Shown here piece after piece: positions 46,747 through 55,320 of a DNA stretch of 63,761 nt. The notes below the pieces were generated by a model. It worked only from the letters and a program-made list of their open reading frames with translations, was not told the DNA's origin and did not search any database. The stretch covers positions 19,873 to 83,633 of the forward strand of contig JAUQPE010000012.1 of NCBI GenBank assembly GCA_030550515.1. Reading direction: 5' to 3'. The stretch's first letter is position 1, and every line of letters starts with the position of its first letter. The position numbers and the translations under genes were made by a program. The DNA comes from Thermotogota bacterium. GTDB taxonomy: Bacteria > Thermotogota > Thermotogae > Thermotogales > Thermotogaceae.

Positions 46747-47859
46747 ATGAAAGGATCCTTTTTCTTCGTTTTCGTTTTCCTGTTCTTCTCTCTTTCCCTG
46801 CTCTTTGGGGAATCGCCCGTGTTTCTGTACCAGTTCGCGCTCGCCCAGGTGAAGGAAGTGAAAGGAGCCGATTTGAAGTTCAAGGAGCTGGGGTTGGAAA
46901 AAGGTGAAGAGGGCGCCATCGTTTTCGAAGACAAAAACTTTCTGCTGAAGTTGTTTCGTTTCGAACTCTCCTTCGACCTTCCAAGAATCCAGGAAAACTA
47001 CGAAGTGCTAGGAAAGCCTTGGATCGTGGTGACGATGGGAAACAAGGCAGCGCTGAAGATGGAAAAAGAAGAGTTCCTCGGAAGAGCGGGTTGGACGGTG
47101 ACTGGAGGATTCGCGTTGGAAGTGACACCAGTTCAGGTGGATGAGAAGAGAGGGGTCTTGACCGAAATCGATGTCGGCGTGCCCCCTTCTAGCTTGAAGA
47201 CAAAACTTTGGTTGCGGGAAGATGCCTTTACGCCTCTCTTTTCTTGCGAGTTGAAGACGAAGGAGAGCAGAAAAAAGCTCGCAGTGTTTGCCAAGGTGGT
47301 AGTTTTGAAAGAGCTCCCAAAAGAGAAAGTCGTCGTGATGGGCGACCTGAGAGGTTTCGAAGAATTTGCGCCGAGTGTGGAAGCGGAAAAGGAGAAATCC
47401 TCGATCACGGTCTCATCCTTGCCGGATCTCGAACTCAACGTCTGGCTTACGGGAAAGCTGAGGATAAGTGTTTCCAGCGATTGGGCTTTTTTGGGAGCCA
47501 AGATCTCCAAGGAAGGTTTGATGGTGGGAGCGATCCTTGTGTACGATGGGGAAATCGGGGTTGGCCTCTTCGACAAATCAGATTTGTCCAGCGGGACACT
47601 CTCGGGTGGTGCGTGGATCTTGATCGACGCGAAAAGTTGGAGTTTCTCAGGTCTTCTGTTCATGGGTGGAGTGGAGATAGGTTCCAGAAGGCTCTACCTC
47701 GATTTCTCCTTCGCTTGTAAGTTGGGGGGGAACGGCAACTCTCAGAAGGCCATCCTGAGGGTTGGTTACAGGGTCAACGAGTACTTGGTGGTCTTCACGG
47801 GAGTCGCTTTGGGAACAGACAGCACGCGCGCAATTGTAGGATTCAGGATAGAGTTCTAG
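46747..47859 (+). CDS. Exported beta-rich protein, possible outer-membrane barrel
   Basis: Unrecognised. Signal peptide FFFVFVFLFFSLSLLFGES is followed by about 345 residues rich in beta strands. The last 130 residues alternate polar and non-polar residues in strand-like runs (VGAILVYDGEIGVGLFD, SFSGLLFMGGVEIG, LYLDFSFACKLG, AILRVGYRVNEYLVVFTGVA) and the chain ends VGFRIEF with a terminal Phe, the usual C-terminal signal of outer-membrane barrels. The N-terminal two-thirds look soluble. ATG 46747 follows GGAAGTGAG; GTG 46741 overlaps the secretin stop. It could work with the secretin as pilotin, partner barrel or anchor. Confidence 0.65.
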   Translation: MKGSFFFVFVFLFFSLSLLFGESPVFLYQFALAQVKEVKGADLKFKELGLEKGEEGAIVFEDKNFLLKLFRFELSFDLPRIQENYEVLGKPWIVVTMGNKAALKMEKEEFLGRAGWTVTGGFALEVTPVQVDEKRGVLTEIDVGVPPSSLKTKLWLREDAFTPLFSCELKTKESRKKLAVFAKVVVLKELPKEKVVVMGDLRGFEEFAPSVEAEKEKSSITVSSLPDLELNVWLTGKLRISVSSDWAFLGAKISKEGLMVGAILVYDGEIGVGLFDKSDLSSGTLSGGAWILIDAKSWSFSGLLFMGGVEIGSRRLYLDFSFACKLGGNGNSQKAILRVGYRVNEYLVVFTGVALGTDSTRAIVGFRIEF

Positions 47860-48899
47860 TGAGCCACGTCGTAATCTTCCTTCTCTATCCCCATTTCTCC
47901 CAACGCCTTGATGATCCTATCCTCTACGATCTGGCGTCTCTGCGGTGAGCAGTTTATCAACAGGTACATCCTGTTCTTCTCCACCGAGACAACGTCGCCT
48001 TTTCGAAGCAGGGACGCCAGCTTTTTCGACAGGAGAGACACGTCCACCCCTTCCTTGAAGGTCAAAACGAATGCAATTGTGTCCGGATTTCTCTTCCTGG
48101 ACTCTATTAACGTGAGCTTGTCGAACAATTCCTTGCTCACAACGATCGCTTTGTTACCGTCTTGCAGTATCTTCTCGTCCTGCTTCAAAACTTCCTCCAA
48201 GGTGAGCTGTGGCTCGAGGTTGAGCTCCCTCAAACGTTCTTTCATGCGTTGGTAGAGGTTCACAACTTGCGTGATGTTCCCTTCCCTCTTCAAGATCTCC
48301 ATGGCCTTGTAGTAGATCTGTTCGTCGTAGGGCTCCCTTCGAAGGTAGATCCTCAACACTTCGGACGCTTCCTCGTACCTCCCCTCCTGTAGGTAGAAGT
48401 TCAGCGACTCCCTCAAAACGTCCGTGTACATGCTTTCGTACCTTTCCCTCTCCTCTTCCACCCACTCTTCGTAAGGATCTTCCACCATGAACGGCCCTCT
48501 GTACATTTCTCTCAGGTCCGCCAGAATTTTTTCTTTATCTTCTCTCGAAAGGTTTGCGTGTTTGAGACGGGAATGGAGAGTCTCTAACGCATCGGCATCG
48601 ATCTCCACGCGCTTGGATGGAAAGAAACCACAAGTATCGCCCTTCAGATGCAACTCCTCAGGAGTGAGACCCACCGTCTTCCTTATCAGGTAGAGGGTGG
48701 TGTTCAAGTTGGACCTCGCGTACTCCTCGTCCATATCCTTCCAGAACAACTCGTAAATCTCTTCCAAAGGTATCCTGCGGTTTCTCTTGCAGACCAAGTA
48801 TCGAAACAGAGAAAAAGCCTTTTGGGACGTCCAATCTTCCGCATCGATCACTCCTTCTTCGGTTGTTACCCGAAAACCCCCAAAGGTTTCTATCCTCAT
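47856..48899 (-). CDS. SARP/BTAD-type transcriptional regulator
   Basis: Residues 1-95 form an OmpR-like winged helix (IETFGGFRVTTEEGVIDAEDW, SQKAFSLFRYLVCKRNRRIP, EEIYELFWKD, ARSNLNTTLYLIRK), and residues 100-250 a bacterial transcriptional activation (BTAD) domain of TPR-like helices (YEEWVEEERERYESMYTDVL, YEEASEVLRIYLRREPYDEQ). The last 90 residues are a separate small domain (PDTIAFVLTFKEGVDVSLLS) of unknown kind. No receiver domain is present. It converges on the barrel-like gene with a four-base overlap and has its own promoter. Control of the adjacent secretion cluster is possible but not shown. Confidence 0.85.
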   Translation of the reverse strand: MRIETFGGFRVTTEEGVIDAEDWTSQKAFSLFRYLVCKRNRRIPLEEIYELFWKDMDEEYARSNLNTTLYLIRKTVGLTPEELHLKGDTCGFFPSKRVEIDADALETLHSRLKHANLSREDKEKILADLREMYRGPFMVEDPYEEWVEEERERYESMYTDVLRESLNFYLQEGRYEEASEVLRIYLRREPYDEQIYYKAMEILKREGNITQVVNLYQRMKERLRELNLEPQLTLEEVLKQDEKILQDGNKAIVVSKELFDKLTLIESRKRNPDTIAFVLTFKEGVDVSLLSKKLASLLRKGDVVSVEKNRMYLLINCSPQRRQIVEDRIIKALGEMGIEKEDYDVAH

Positions 48900-48929
48900 G
48901 ATCTCTTCTCCCTTTCAAGAGGTAATCAG

Positions 48930-48938
48930 ATTATAACA
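48930..48938 (-). promoter_or_regulatory. Promoter (extended -10) of the BTAD regulator gene
   Basis: Minus strand TGTTATAAT, an extended -10 box, about 30 bases before the ATG at 48899, in an AT-rich gap of 75 bases. No clear -35. Confidence 0.6.
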
Positions 48939-48974
48939 CATTGTACCTAAAAAAATTAAGTTTAAGAAAGAATA

Positions 48975-51080
48975 TCAAACGCCGTTTTTGAGCAGTTCCA
49001 AAGCTATTTTCAGAATTTCGGGATCCCACTGAAAATTCTCGTTTTTTTCGAGAATCGCTATCGCTTCTTCTTTACTCAACGCCCTCCTGTACGGTCTGTC
49101 GCTGGTCATGGCGTCGAAGGCATCGGCCACAGCGATGATTCTCGACTCTAAGGGGATCTCATCCCCTTTCAGACCGTCGGGATAACCTCCCCCGCCGTAC
49201 CACTCGTGGTGGTGTCTCACGATCTTCGCCACGTCCTGGAAACTTTTTATCTTCATCAGTATGCTTTCACCCAGCTCGGTATGCTTTTTAACTTCTTCGT
49301 ATTCGGCGCCGGTGAGTTTCGAAGATTTGTTGAGTATGGTTTCTCTCACGCCGATCTTTCCAACGTCGTGTAGGAGGGCCGCTATCTTGACCTTCTCCAC
49401 GCGTTCTTTCGGAAGACCCATCCGTTCCGCGATCTTCACGGAAAGTTCCATCACCCTTCTGCTGTGACCGTGCGTGTAAGGGTCTCTGAGTTCGACCGTG
49501 TACGAGAGAGTTTCCACGATCTGGAAGAAGGTCTCCTTCAACTCGTTGTACAAGATGAGCCTTGCGAATATCAAACAGACTATTCTCACGAACATCTTGA
49601 GCAGAGAAACGTCCATGTTCGTGAACATCTCTTTCCGCTCCACTTCCACCACCACCGGGGGGATCCCAGGGACTTCGAAGAAGAGGGCCACCGCCGCCCT
49701 GGCCTCTCCTCCCGTCACGTCGTAGAAACTTTCTTCTTCTTCGACGTTCTGCACGATCACGTCCCGCTTCGCTTCGAAAGCCTCTAGTACGAGGCCCTTC
49801 TCCAAGTAGATCTCTTTCAGGCTATCGGTGAAGTAGTACGTCTTCACCTTTTCACCTTCTTTTATGGACAGGGACGAGAGTACCGAGTCTGGGAACATTT
49901 TCTTTACGCTGATCAAGATGTTCTCTATTATTTCCTCGCGGGTTTCCTTCGAAAGTATGGCGTTCAGGGACTCTATCATGTCGCCCAGGGAGGTCTGCTG
50001 CCTTTCGAGTTCTTTGTAATCCCTGTGTGCCTTCAGAACGAAGGTCACAAGGTTGAGCACCGATTCCACGTAGAACTCTTCGTCTTTTTCCAAGTCTCTG
50101 GACACGTAGATCTCCACTTCCACATCTTCATCGCTCTTGACCACCACGAATTCCCACATTTCTCCCCACTGCCTCGTCGTGCCGTTGATCTTCACGCTCA
50201 TACCCTTCACAGCATCGATCACAAGTTGCAGGTCTGAGAATATCCTCTCGACGGTCCAGAAGGGATCTTCCTTCACGTCGATGCTTTGGAGGATGCTGAT
50301 CGTCTCTCTGAGTTGGTTGGAGAGGTTCAAAAGACTTTCGTAAGAGGCCTCCAGTTCTTCGTTCATCGCGGTGAGTTCCTCGTTAAGGGCGCTGAGTTCT
50401 TGGTTGGCCGCCGTGAGTTCCTCCCTCGTCTCTTGAAGTTTTTCTTCGAGTTCCCTGGTGACTTTTTTCTTGATGGTGTTCGAAAACACGGAAAAAAGAA
50501 CCGCACTCGCGAACGCAGCGGACGAGAGAGCCGTGGATGAAAAATCCCTTCTGGGAACGGTTTCTACCAAGATGGAACCGGCGAAGAAGATTAGCAAAAA
50601 TTGCATCACAAACCACGCGATTTCCCTCTTTTCCTTCAATCGAACGGTGTAGGCGATGAAAACAATCGTGTAGATGCAGGAGAACGCAACCGTGAAGACG
50701 AAATCGTTCTTAAAGAAAAGGAACGGAAGGCTCAAGAAAAACCATCGGGTGGGCATCGAAAAGACGGCAAAACTTACGAAACCAAAGAGGGACACGCAGA
50801 AGACATCGCGCCCTCCCAAGAGAAAGGGAAGAGAAAGAAGGGCGTTGTACCCCACACGCTTCCAGTTCTTCCCGTGGAACACCAGAAATAGGACGAGCAA
50901 AACACATACCACAAAAGAAAGCCTTGGATTCAAGGAAGAAGCCACGGAGAAAGCCATCAAGGAGACCGCGACCAATACCCTGAGACGCGCAGGATACCTT
51001 TCTTCTTCGATGATCCCTGTCAGGGCAACCGTTCCAAAGAAGAAGTAGGGAATCAGGTAGAAGAGTAGACTTCTATCCAA
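48975..51080 (-). CDS. Membrane-bound HD-GYP domain protein, cyclic-di-GMP phosphodiesterase type
   Basis: From TTG 51080 (GGAGGG nine bases upstream) the protein has 701 residues. Residues 1-190 hold six or seven membrane helices; a coiled coil follows ([20 protein letters not shown] and on, about 200-260); a GAF-like sensor region covers about 280-520; the HD-GYP domain ends the chain, with the HD pair near residue 571 ([10 protein letters not shown]), HHHEWYGG, and [12 protein letters not shown] near 632. HD-GYP proteins usually break down cyclic-di-GMP. The longer reading to 51248 is out-of-frame aminotransferase. It overlaps that gene by 28 bases. The sensed signal is unknown. Confidence 0.92.
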   Translation of the reverse strand: MDRSLLFYLIPYFFFGTVALTGIIEEERYPARLRVLVAVSLMAFSVASSLNPRLSFVVCVLLVLFLVFHGKNWKRVGYNALLSLPFLLGGRDVFCVSLFGFVSFAVFSMPTRWFFLSLPFLFFKNDFVFTVAFSCIYTIVFIAYTVRLKEKREIAWFVMQFLLIFFAGSILVETVPRRDFSSTALSSAAFASAVLFSVFSNTIKKKVTRELEEKLQETREELTAANQELSALNEELTAMNEELEASYESLLNLSNQLRETISILQSIDVKEDPFWTVERIFSDLQLVIDAVKGMSVKINGTTRQWGEMWEFVVVKSDEDVEVEIYVSRDLEKDEEFYVESVLNLVTFVLKAHRDYKELERQQTSLGDMIESLNAILSKETREEIIENILISVKKMFPDSVLSSLSIKEGEKVKTYYFTDSLKEIYLEKGLVLEAFEAKRDVIVQNVEEEESFYDVTGGEARAAVALFFEVPGIPPVVVEVERKEMFTNMDVSLLKMFVRIVCLIFARLILYNELKETFFQIVETLSYTVELRDPYTHGHSRRVMELSVKIAERMGLPKERVEKVKIAALLHDVGKIGVRETILNKSSKLTGAEYEEVKKHTELGESILMKIKSFQDVAKIVRHHHEWYGGGGYPDGLKGDEIPLESRIIAVADAFDAMTSDRPYRRALSKEEAIAILEKNENFQWDPEILKIALELLKNGV

Positions 51081-52246
51081 GTTTTCAGACCCTCCAAGAG
51101 CACATCCATCGCCCTCGCGAGATCCTCTTCTTTTAGAACGCACGCGATCCTTATCTCGTCCCTTCCAAGGCCCGGTGTCGAGTAGAAACCTCTCAAGGGG
51201 GCCACCATGGTCGTTTCCATCTCCAAGTTGAAGTCCTTGAGCATCCATTTCGCGAACTCCTCAGCGTCCTCCACGGGGAGTTTCACGGTCACGTAGAACG
51301 CCCCACCAGGCCTGGTGAAACTCTTAATTCCAGCCCTTTCGAGCTTTTCGCAGACGATCTTCACCCTCCTGAAGTAAGTGTTCCTCACGAACTCAAAGAA
51401 CTCGTCTCCCAAGTTCAAAAGTCCTATCGATCCGATCTGCTCGAGGAGGGGTGGCGCGAGCCTACCTTGAGCAAGTTTCATCGCGTTCCTCAAGATCTCT
51501 TCGTTCTTCGTGATGAGACATCCCACTCTGGCACCGCAGGCGCTGAACTTCTTGGAGACACTGTCCACAACGACCACCCTCTTGGAGTCCAGAGAGAGAG
51601 CCGTCGCGAAGTCCCCACCAAAAACGATCTCGCTGTACACTTCGTCGACGATGAGGTAAAGGTTGTGTTTTTCGGCGATCTCGAGCAACTTCTCCATGTC
51701 TCTCCTCCCGTAGACCACGCCGGTTGGGTTGCAAGGATTTGACAGCACGATCGCCTTCGTCTTAGAGGAGATCACCTTCGAGAACTCCCTCTCTTCCGGT
51801 ATCGCAAAACCGTTTTCTTCTCTCCTGGTCACCGGCACAAGATGGGCACCCACGATCCTCGCGAAAGTCTCGTAATTGGCGTAGAACGGCTCCAAAGCCA
51901 ATATTTCATCTCCAGGATTGGTCACTATGGAGAAGGCAAAAAGGATGGCCTCGCTGGCACCGTTCGTCACCAAAACGTGATCTGGGCTCACGTCGACCCT
52001 CTGTCGTCTCTTGTAGTACTCGGCGAAGGCCTCCCTGAGTTCCCACAAACCGGCGGAGTGGGAATAGTACACGACCTTCGGCCTGCTCGCTAGGATGTAC
52101 TCGTAGAACACGGAAGGCGTCTCCAAGTCGGGCTGGCCAATGTTGAGATGGTAGATTCTGATGCCTCTCTTTTTCGCCTCTTCAGCGTACGGGACGAGCT
52201 TTCTGATCGGGCTCTCTTCCGCCTTCAATATTCGGTCCGAGAGCAT
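51053..52246 (-). CDS. Class I/II aminotransferase (aspartate aminotransferase-like)
   Basis: A PLP-dependent enzyme of fold type I. The PLP lysine lies in [31 protein letters not shown] is the NPTG block, [15 protein letters not shown] carries the PLP-contacting Asp and Tyr, and DEIRIACV includes the C-terminal Arg that binds the substrate carboxylate. Length is 397 residues. The active-site lysine block reads SKKFSACG, slightly different from the SKxFxxxGxRxG norm but with the pattern intact. Substrate range is not certain. It lies between the RlmI-like gene and the HD-GYP gene. Confidence 0.92.
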   Translation of the reverse strand: MLSDRILKAEESPIRKLVPYAEEAKKRGIRIYHLNIGQPDLETPSVFYEYILASRPKVVYYSHSAGLWELREAFAEYYKRRQRVDVSPDHVLVTNGASEAILFAFSIVTNPGDEILALEPFYANYETFARIVGAHLVPVTRREENGFAIPEEREFSKVISSKTKAIVLSNPCNPTGVVYGRRDMEKLLEIAEKHNLYLIVDEVYSEIVFGGDFATALSLDSKRVVVVDSVSKKFSACGARVGCLITKNEEILRNAMKLAQGRLAPPLLEQIGSIGLLNLGDEFFEFVRNTYFRRVKIVCEKLERAGIKSFTRPGGAFYVTVKLPVEDAEEFAKWMLKDFNLEMETTMVAPLRGFYSTPGLGRDEIRIACVLKEEDLARAMDVLLEGLKTWIEVYSST

Positions 52247-52252
52247 GCCCTC

Positions 52253-53425
52253 TCACCTCTTCTCCACTTGAAGGATGAAAAACTTCAAGTAATTCGTTTC
52301 CGGGATGTTCAACGTCACGGGATGATCCGACGGTTGTCCCCCTCTCTTAAGCACCGTGAGGATGGTCTTCGTATCTTGGGAGACCTCCACCAAGATCTCC
52401 TTGAACGTCTCTTCGCTCACCACCTGCGTGCAGGAAGACGTGACCAAGATGCCAGGTTTCTTCAAGACGCGCACCGCACGGAGGTTGACCTCCTTGTAAC
52501 CCCTCTTTGCGTTCTCAAGGCTTTTGGCGCTCTTGGCAAAAGAAGGGGGATCTAGCACGACCAAGTCGAAGACTTTGCCATCCTTGTCGAACACCTTCAG
52601 CAGGTCGAACGCGTTGGCGTTTATCAACTCGAACTTCCCTTCAAAGCCGTTCATCATCAAGATCTCTTTCGCCACTTCCAGAGCCCTTTCAGAGTAGTCG
52701 ATCAACGTGACGTGTTTCGCGCCCCCTCGAAGGAGGTGTGCCGCGAAGTTCCCAGTGTACGAGAAAACGTCGAGACAAACCTTGCCATCGGAGAAGTCTA
52801 TCACCATCCGCGCGTTCTCCCTTTGGTCCAAAAAAGCCCCCGTCTTCTGTCCCTTCAAGTCCGCCAAGAACTTCAACCCGTTCATCTCGAACTCGATCAG
52901 TTCGGGACCGTTCCCGTAGATCCACCCTTCGAAATCCTGCAACCCTTCCTTCTCCCTGAAACTTCCGACGGATTTCTCGTAGATACCGGCTGGCTCGAAG
53001 ATTTTCAAAAGGCTGTCGATCACTTTCTCCTTCAACTTTTCCATCCCCAACGTTGTGAACTGGACTACGAGGTAATCCCTGTACTTGTCCACCACGAGAC
53101 CCGGCAAGAAATCCCCCTCGCTGTGCACGACTCTGAAGGCGTCCGTATCTTTTACGAGCCTTTTTCTCAGTTCCAACGCTCGTTTGATTCTCTCTTCAAA
53201 GAAGACTTCATCGATCTTCTCGTTTTTCCTGGTGAGCAGCCTCACGCGTATCAACGAGCGGTCGTTTACGTAACCTTTCCCGAAAAACGACCCGTCTGGT
53301 CTGAAGACGTCGACCAAGTCTCCGTTTTCGTAATCTCCTTCCACTCTCCCTATCTCGTTCTCGTATATCCAAGGATGCCCGCCCTGTAACCTCGCGTTCA
53401 GCTTTTTGAGGAACACCTTCGGCAA
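52253..53425 (-). CDS. RlmI-like class I SAM-dependent rRNA methyltransferase
   Basis: Residues 1-75 form a PUA domain (LQGGHPWIYENEIGRVEG, GKGYVNDRSLIRVRLL), the middle an EEHEE-type domain, and residues 190-390 a Rossmann methyltransferase (DVFSYTGNFAAHLLRGGAKH, VVLDPPSFAKSAKS, VTSSCTQVVSEETF). This order matches RlmI, which methylates 23S rRNA cytosine 1962 in E. coli. Length is 390 residues. The start is TTG 53425, one base away from the prepilin peptidase stop, suggesting one operon. Confidence 0.92.
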   Translation of the reverse strand: MPKVFLKKLNARLQGGHPWIYENEIGRVEGDYENGDLVDVFRPDGSFFGKGYVNDRSLIRVRLLTRKNEKIDEVFFEERIKRALELRKRLVKDTDAFRVVHSEGDFLPGLVVDKYRDYLVVQFTTLGMEKLKEKVIDSLLKIFEPAGIYEKSVGSFREKEGLQDFEGWIYGNGPELIEFEMNGLKFLADLKGQKTGAFLDQRENARMVIDFSDGKVCLDVFSYTGNFAAHLLRGGAKHVTLIDYSERALEVAKEILMMNGFEGKFELINANAFDLLKVFDKDGKVFDLVVLDPPSFAKSAKSLENAKRGYKEVNLRAVRVLKKPGILVTSSCTQVVSEETFKEILVEVSQDTKTILTVLKRGGQPSDHPVTLNIPETNYLKFFILQVEKR

Positions 53426-54151
53426 TCAGAACCACCCCGTTCCACGTTCGAGTAGGAAGAACAGGTACCCTCCAAGGGCAAGAAACGGCCCAAAGGGTAT
53501 GCGTAACTTCAGTCCCAGGTTCTTTCGGTTGGTGATCGTCGCAAAGAGTATACCAGAAACCGCCGCCGTCAGTACAGCGAGGATGCCGGAAAAAGGGGTA
53601 AGTAACAGGCCGACACCCATGGCGAGGATCACGTCGCCACTGCCGAGCCCCTCACGGTAGACAAGTTTCAGGACCAAGAAGATTCCGGCTATGACGCCGA
53701 AGGAAATCAGATGTTCCAAGAAATCTCCTTTGATCGCCAAAACGAGAGAGCAACCAAGCACGGTGAAGTTCAAAAAGTCCGGTATGAGCATCGTCTCGAG
53801 ATCCACGAAAGACAACGCGATGAGCGAGGAAGAGAGCAAACACGCAAGAACGAAGGAAAAAAGGTCATCCTTGAACACGGTGAAATTCAACAAGAAAGAA
53901 ACCCCGCCCAAGAGTTCCACAATCGGATACCTCAGCGGTATCTTCCATCCACAGCTCCTGCAGCGTCCCTTCAGGATCAGGTAACTCAAGATGGGTACGT
54001 TGTCGTACCACGCGATCTTGCTCTTGCAGTTCGGGCAGAAAGAAAAGGGAGGAGACCAGACCCTTAAACCCTCCTGTGTGCTTCTGTAGATGAGGACGTT
54101 CAAAAAACTACCCACGCAGATCCCAACAAGAAAGCTCAGGAGATACCACAA
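53426..54151 (-). CDS. pilD: Prepilin leader peptidase / N-methyltransferase
   Basis: An inner-membrane aspartyl protease that removes prepilin leaders and methylates the new N-terminus. The zinc-type cysteines C39, C42, C64 and C67 (CPNC, CRSC) mark the methyltransferase loop. The catalytic Asps are D117 (VDLETMLIPD) and D173 in the GSGD motif. About seven membrane helices in 241 residues. It overlaps the TPR gene by 16 bases. Substrates could include the prepilin-like protein at 40381-40830. Confidence 0.95.
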   Translation of the reverse strand: MWYLLSFLVGICVGSFLNVLIYRSTQEGLRVWSPPFSFCPNCKSKIAWYDNVPILSYLILKGRCRSCGWKIPLRYPIVELLGGVSFLLNFTVFKDDLFSFVLACLLSSSLIALSFVDLETMLIPDFLNFTVLGCSLVLAIKGDFLEHLISFGVIAGIFLVLKLVYREGLGSGDVILAMGVGLLLTPFSGILAVLTAAVSGILFATITNRKNLGLKLRIPFGPFLALGGYLFFLLERGTGWF

Positions 54152-55209
54152 ACTCTTCTCTCCTCTTCGCTCAGGAACTCTTCAAACAGTTCTTTTTTTC
54201 CATAATAATACCACACGTTCCTCTGCTTGAAGTCCTCCAGGATCTCCCTTGCGTGGTCAAGCATCCCCAACTTGACGTAAGGTATCACGAGCAAGAGCCT
54301 GAGGCCGACGTTCACGGGAGAGCTTTCCGCAAACCTCTCCAACACCTCCCTTGCGCGTCCGTATTCTCCGTACTTGAAGTGCACCCTCGCCCAAATCTCG
54401 ATCTCGCTGGGGTATCTGGGGGTGAGTTCCAAGATCTTCCTCTCGTAGAAGACCGCCTTCTCTTCGTTTCCGCTCTCCCTATAGAGCTGGGACAGTTGGT
54501 AGGATGCAACGATGTTGCTTGGATCTCTCTTCAAAAGCCTTTCGAGGACGTCTATCGCCAGATCTTTCCTGTTCACCTTTCGATAGGTTTCCGCCAACAT
54601 GAAGTAGGTGAGCTTGTCGTCTGGAGAGTATTCCAACTCTCTTTCCCAGTATTGGATAGCTTTATCGAACTCTCCCAGGTTGTAATACGCCTCGCCCAAA
54701 GAAGCGTACGCTTGAACGAGCCACGGGTCTATCTCTATCGCCCTGTCCAGGTACCTGATCCCTTCCTCGACCTTCCCTTCCTCGATCAAGAGCGATCCCA
54801 TGAGCTCGTAAGCCGGAGCGTAATTCCTGTCGATCTCCAACATGAACTTGATCACGTCGTAGGCGGTCTCGTACGAGTTCTTGTCGGCGTATTCAAGGGC
54901 GAGATCGTAGAGGCCGTTCAGGGAGACGTGGTTGAAGTCTTCCACGCTTATCCCTTCCTCTTTCATCCACTCCTTCAACTCCGAGAAAACGATGGGATCG
55001 TAGACTGTCTCGTCGAGCCGGACGATCTTTTCCAGTTTCTCACACTTTTCCACCTCTTTGATCAACTCTTCTTTTTGTTTCAAGTCTTCCTTCATGAGGG
55101 TCCAGTCTCCCTCGTAGAACAGGTCCCTCAACATGACGACGAAAGGTGTAGAGGTGGTGACGTCTACCCTTTCTTCACCCAGTTTCAGGGTGATCAGATA
55201 CTCCGACAT
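54136..55209 (-). CDS. Tetratricopeptide repeat protein
   Basis: A 357-residue protein without signal peptide. From about residue 100 to 340 it contains seven or so TPR units (APAYELMGSLLIEEGKVEEG, VQAYASLGEAYYNLGEFDKA, LTYFMLAETYRKVNRKDLA, IVASYQLSQLYRESGNEEKA). The N-terminal 95 residues (LITLKLGEERVDVTTSTPFV, a long charged helix) are unlike TPRs. ATG 55209 is chosen because AGGAGGG lies six bases upstream; ATG 55215 touches it. It leads the operon with the prepilin peptidase, so a pilus-assembly scaffold role is possible. Confidence 0.85.
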   Translation of the reverse strand: MSEYLITLKLGEERVDVTTSTPFVVMLRDLFYEGDWTLMKEDLKQKEELIKEVEKCEKLEKIVRLDETVYDPIVFSELKEWMKEEGISVEDFNHVSLNGLYDLALEYADKNSYETAYDVIKFMLEIDRNYAPAYELMGSLLIEEGKVEEGIRYLDRAIEIDPWLVQAYASLGEAYYNLGEFDKAIQYWERELEYSPDDKLTYFMLAETYRKVNRKDLAIDVLERLLKRDPSNIVASYQLSQLYRESGNEEKAVFYERKILELTPRYPSEIEIWARVHFKYGEYGRAREVLERFAESSPVNVGLRLLLVIPYVKLGMLDHAREILEDFKQRNVWYYYGKKELFEEFLSEEERRVCGIS

Positions 55210-55249
55210 CTCCATCCCTCCTGAAACTTTTCTTTCACCTTCAATTCAC

Positions 55250-55255
55250 ATTATA
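55250..55255 (-). promoter_or_regulatory. Promoter -10 box for the TPR-pilD operon
   Basis: Minus-strand consensus TATAAT, about 40 bases before the ATG at 55209. The upstream CTGAGA at 18 bases is a poor -35. Confidence 0.55.
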
Positions 55256-55291
55256 CACCATCTCTTCAAAATTTCTCAGAGATACAAGGAA

Positions 55292-55300
55292 TGTTAAAAT
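55292..55300 (+). promoter_or_regulatory. Candidate extended -10 promoter for the thiI operon
   Basis: TGTTAAAAT fits an extended -10 box and predicts a start near 55307, giving a very short leader that just contains the GGGGTGA ribosome-binding site (55309-55315) before the TTG at 55321. Confidence 0.5.
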
Positions 55301-55320
55301 CACATCCGGGGTGAACAGAG

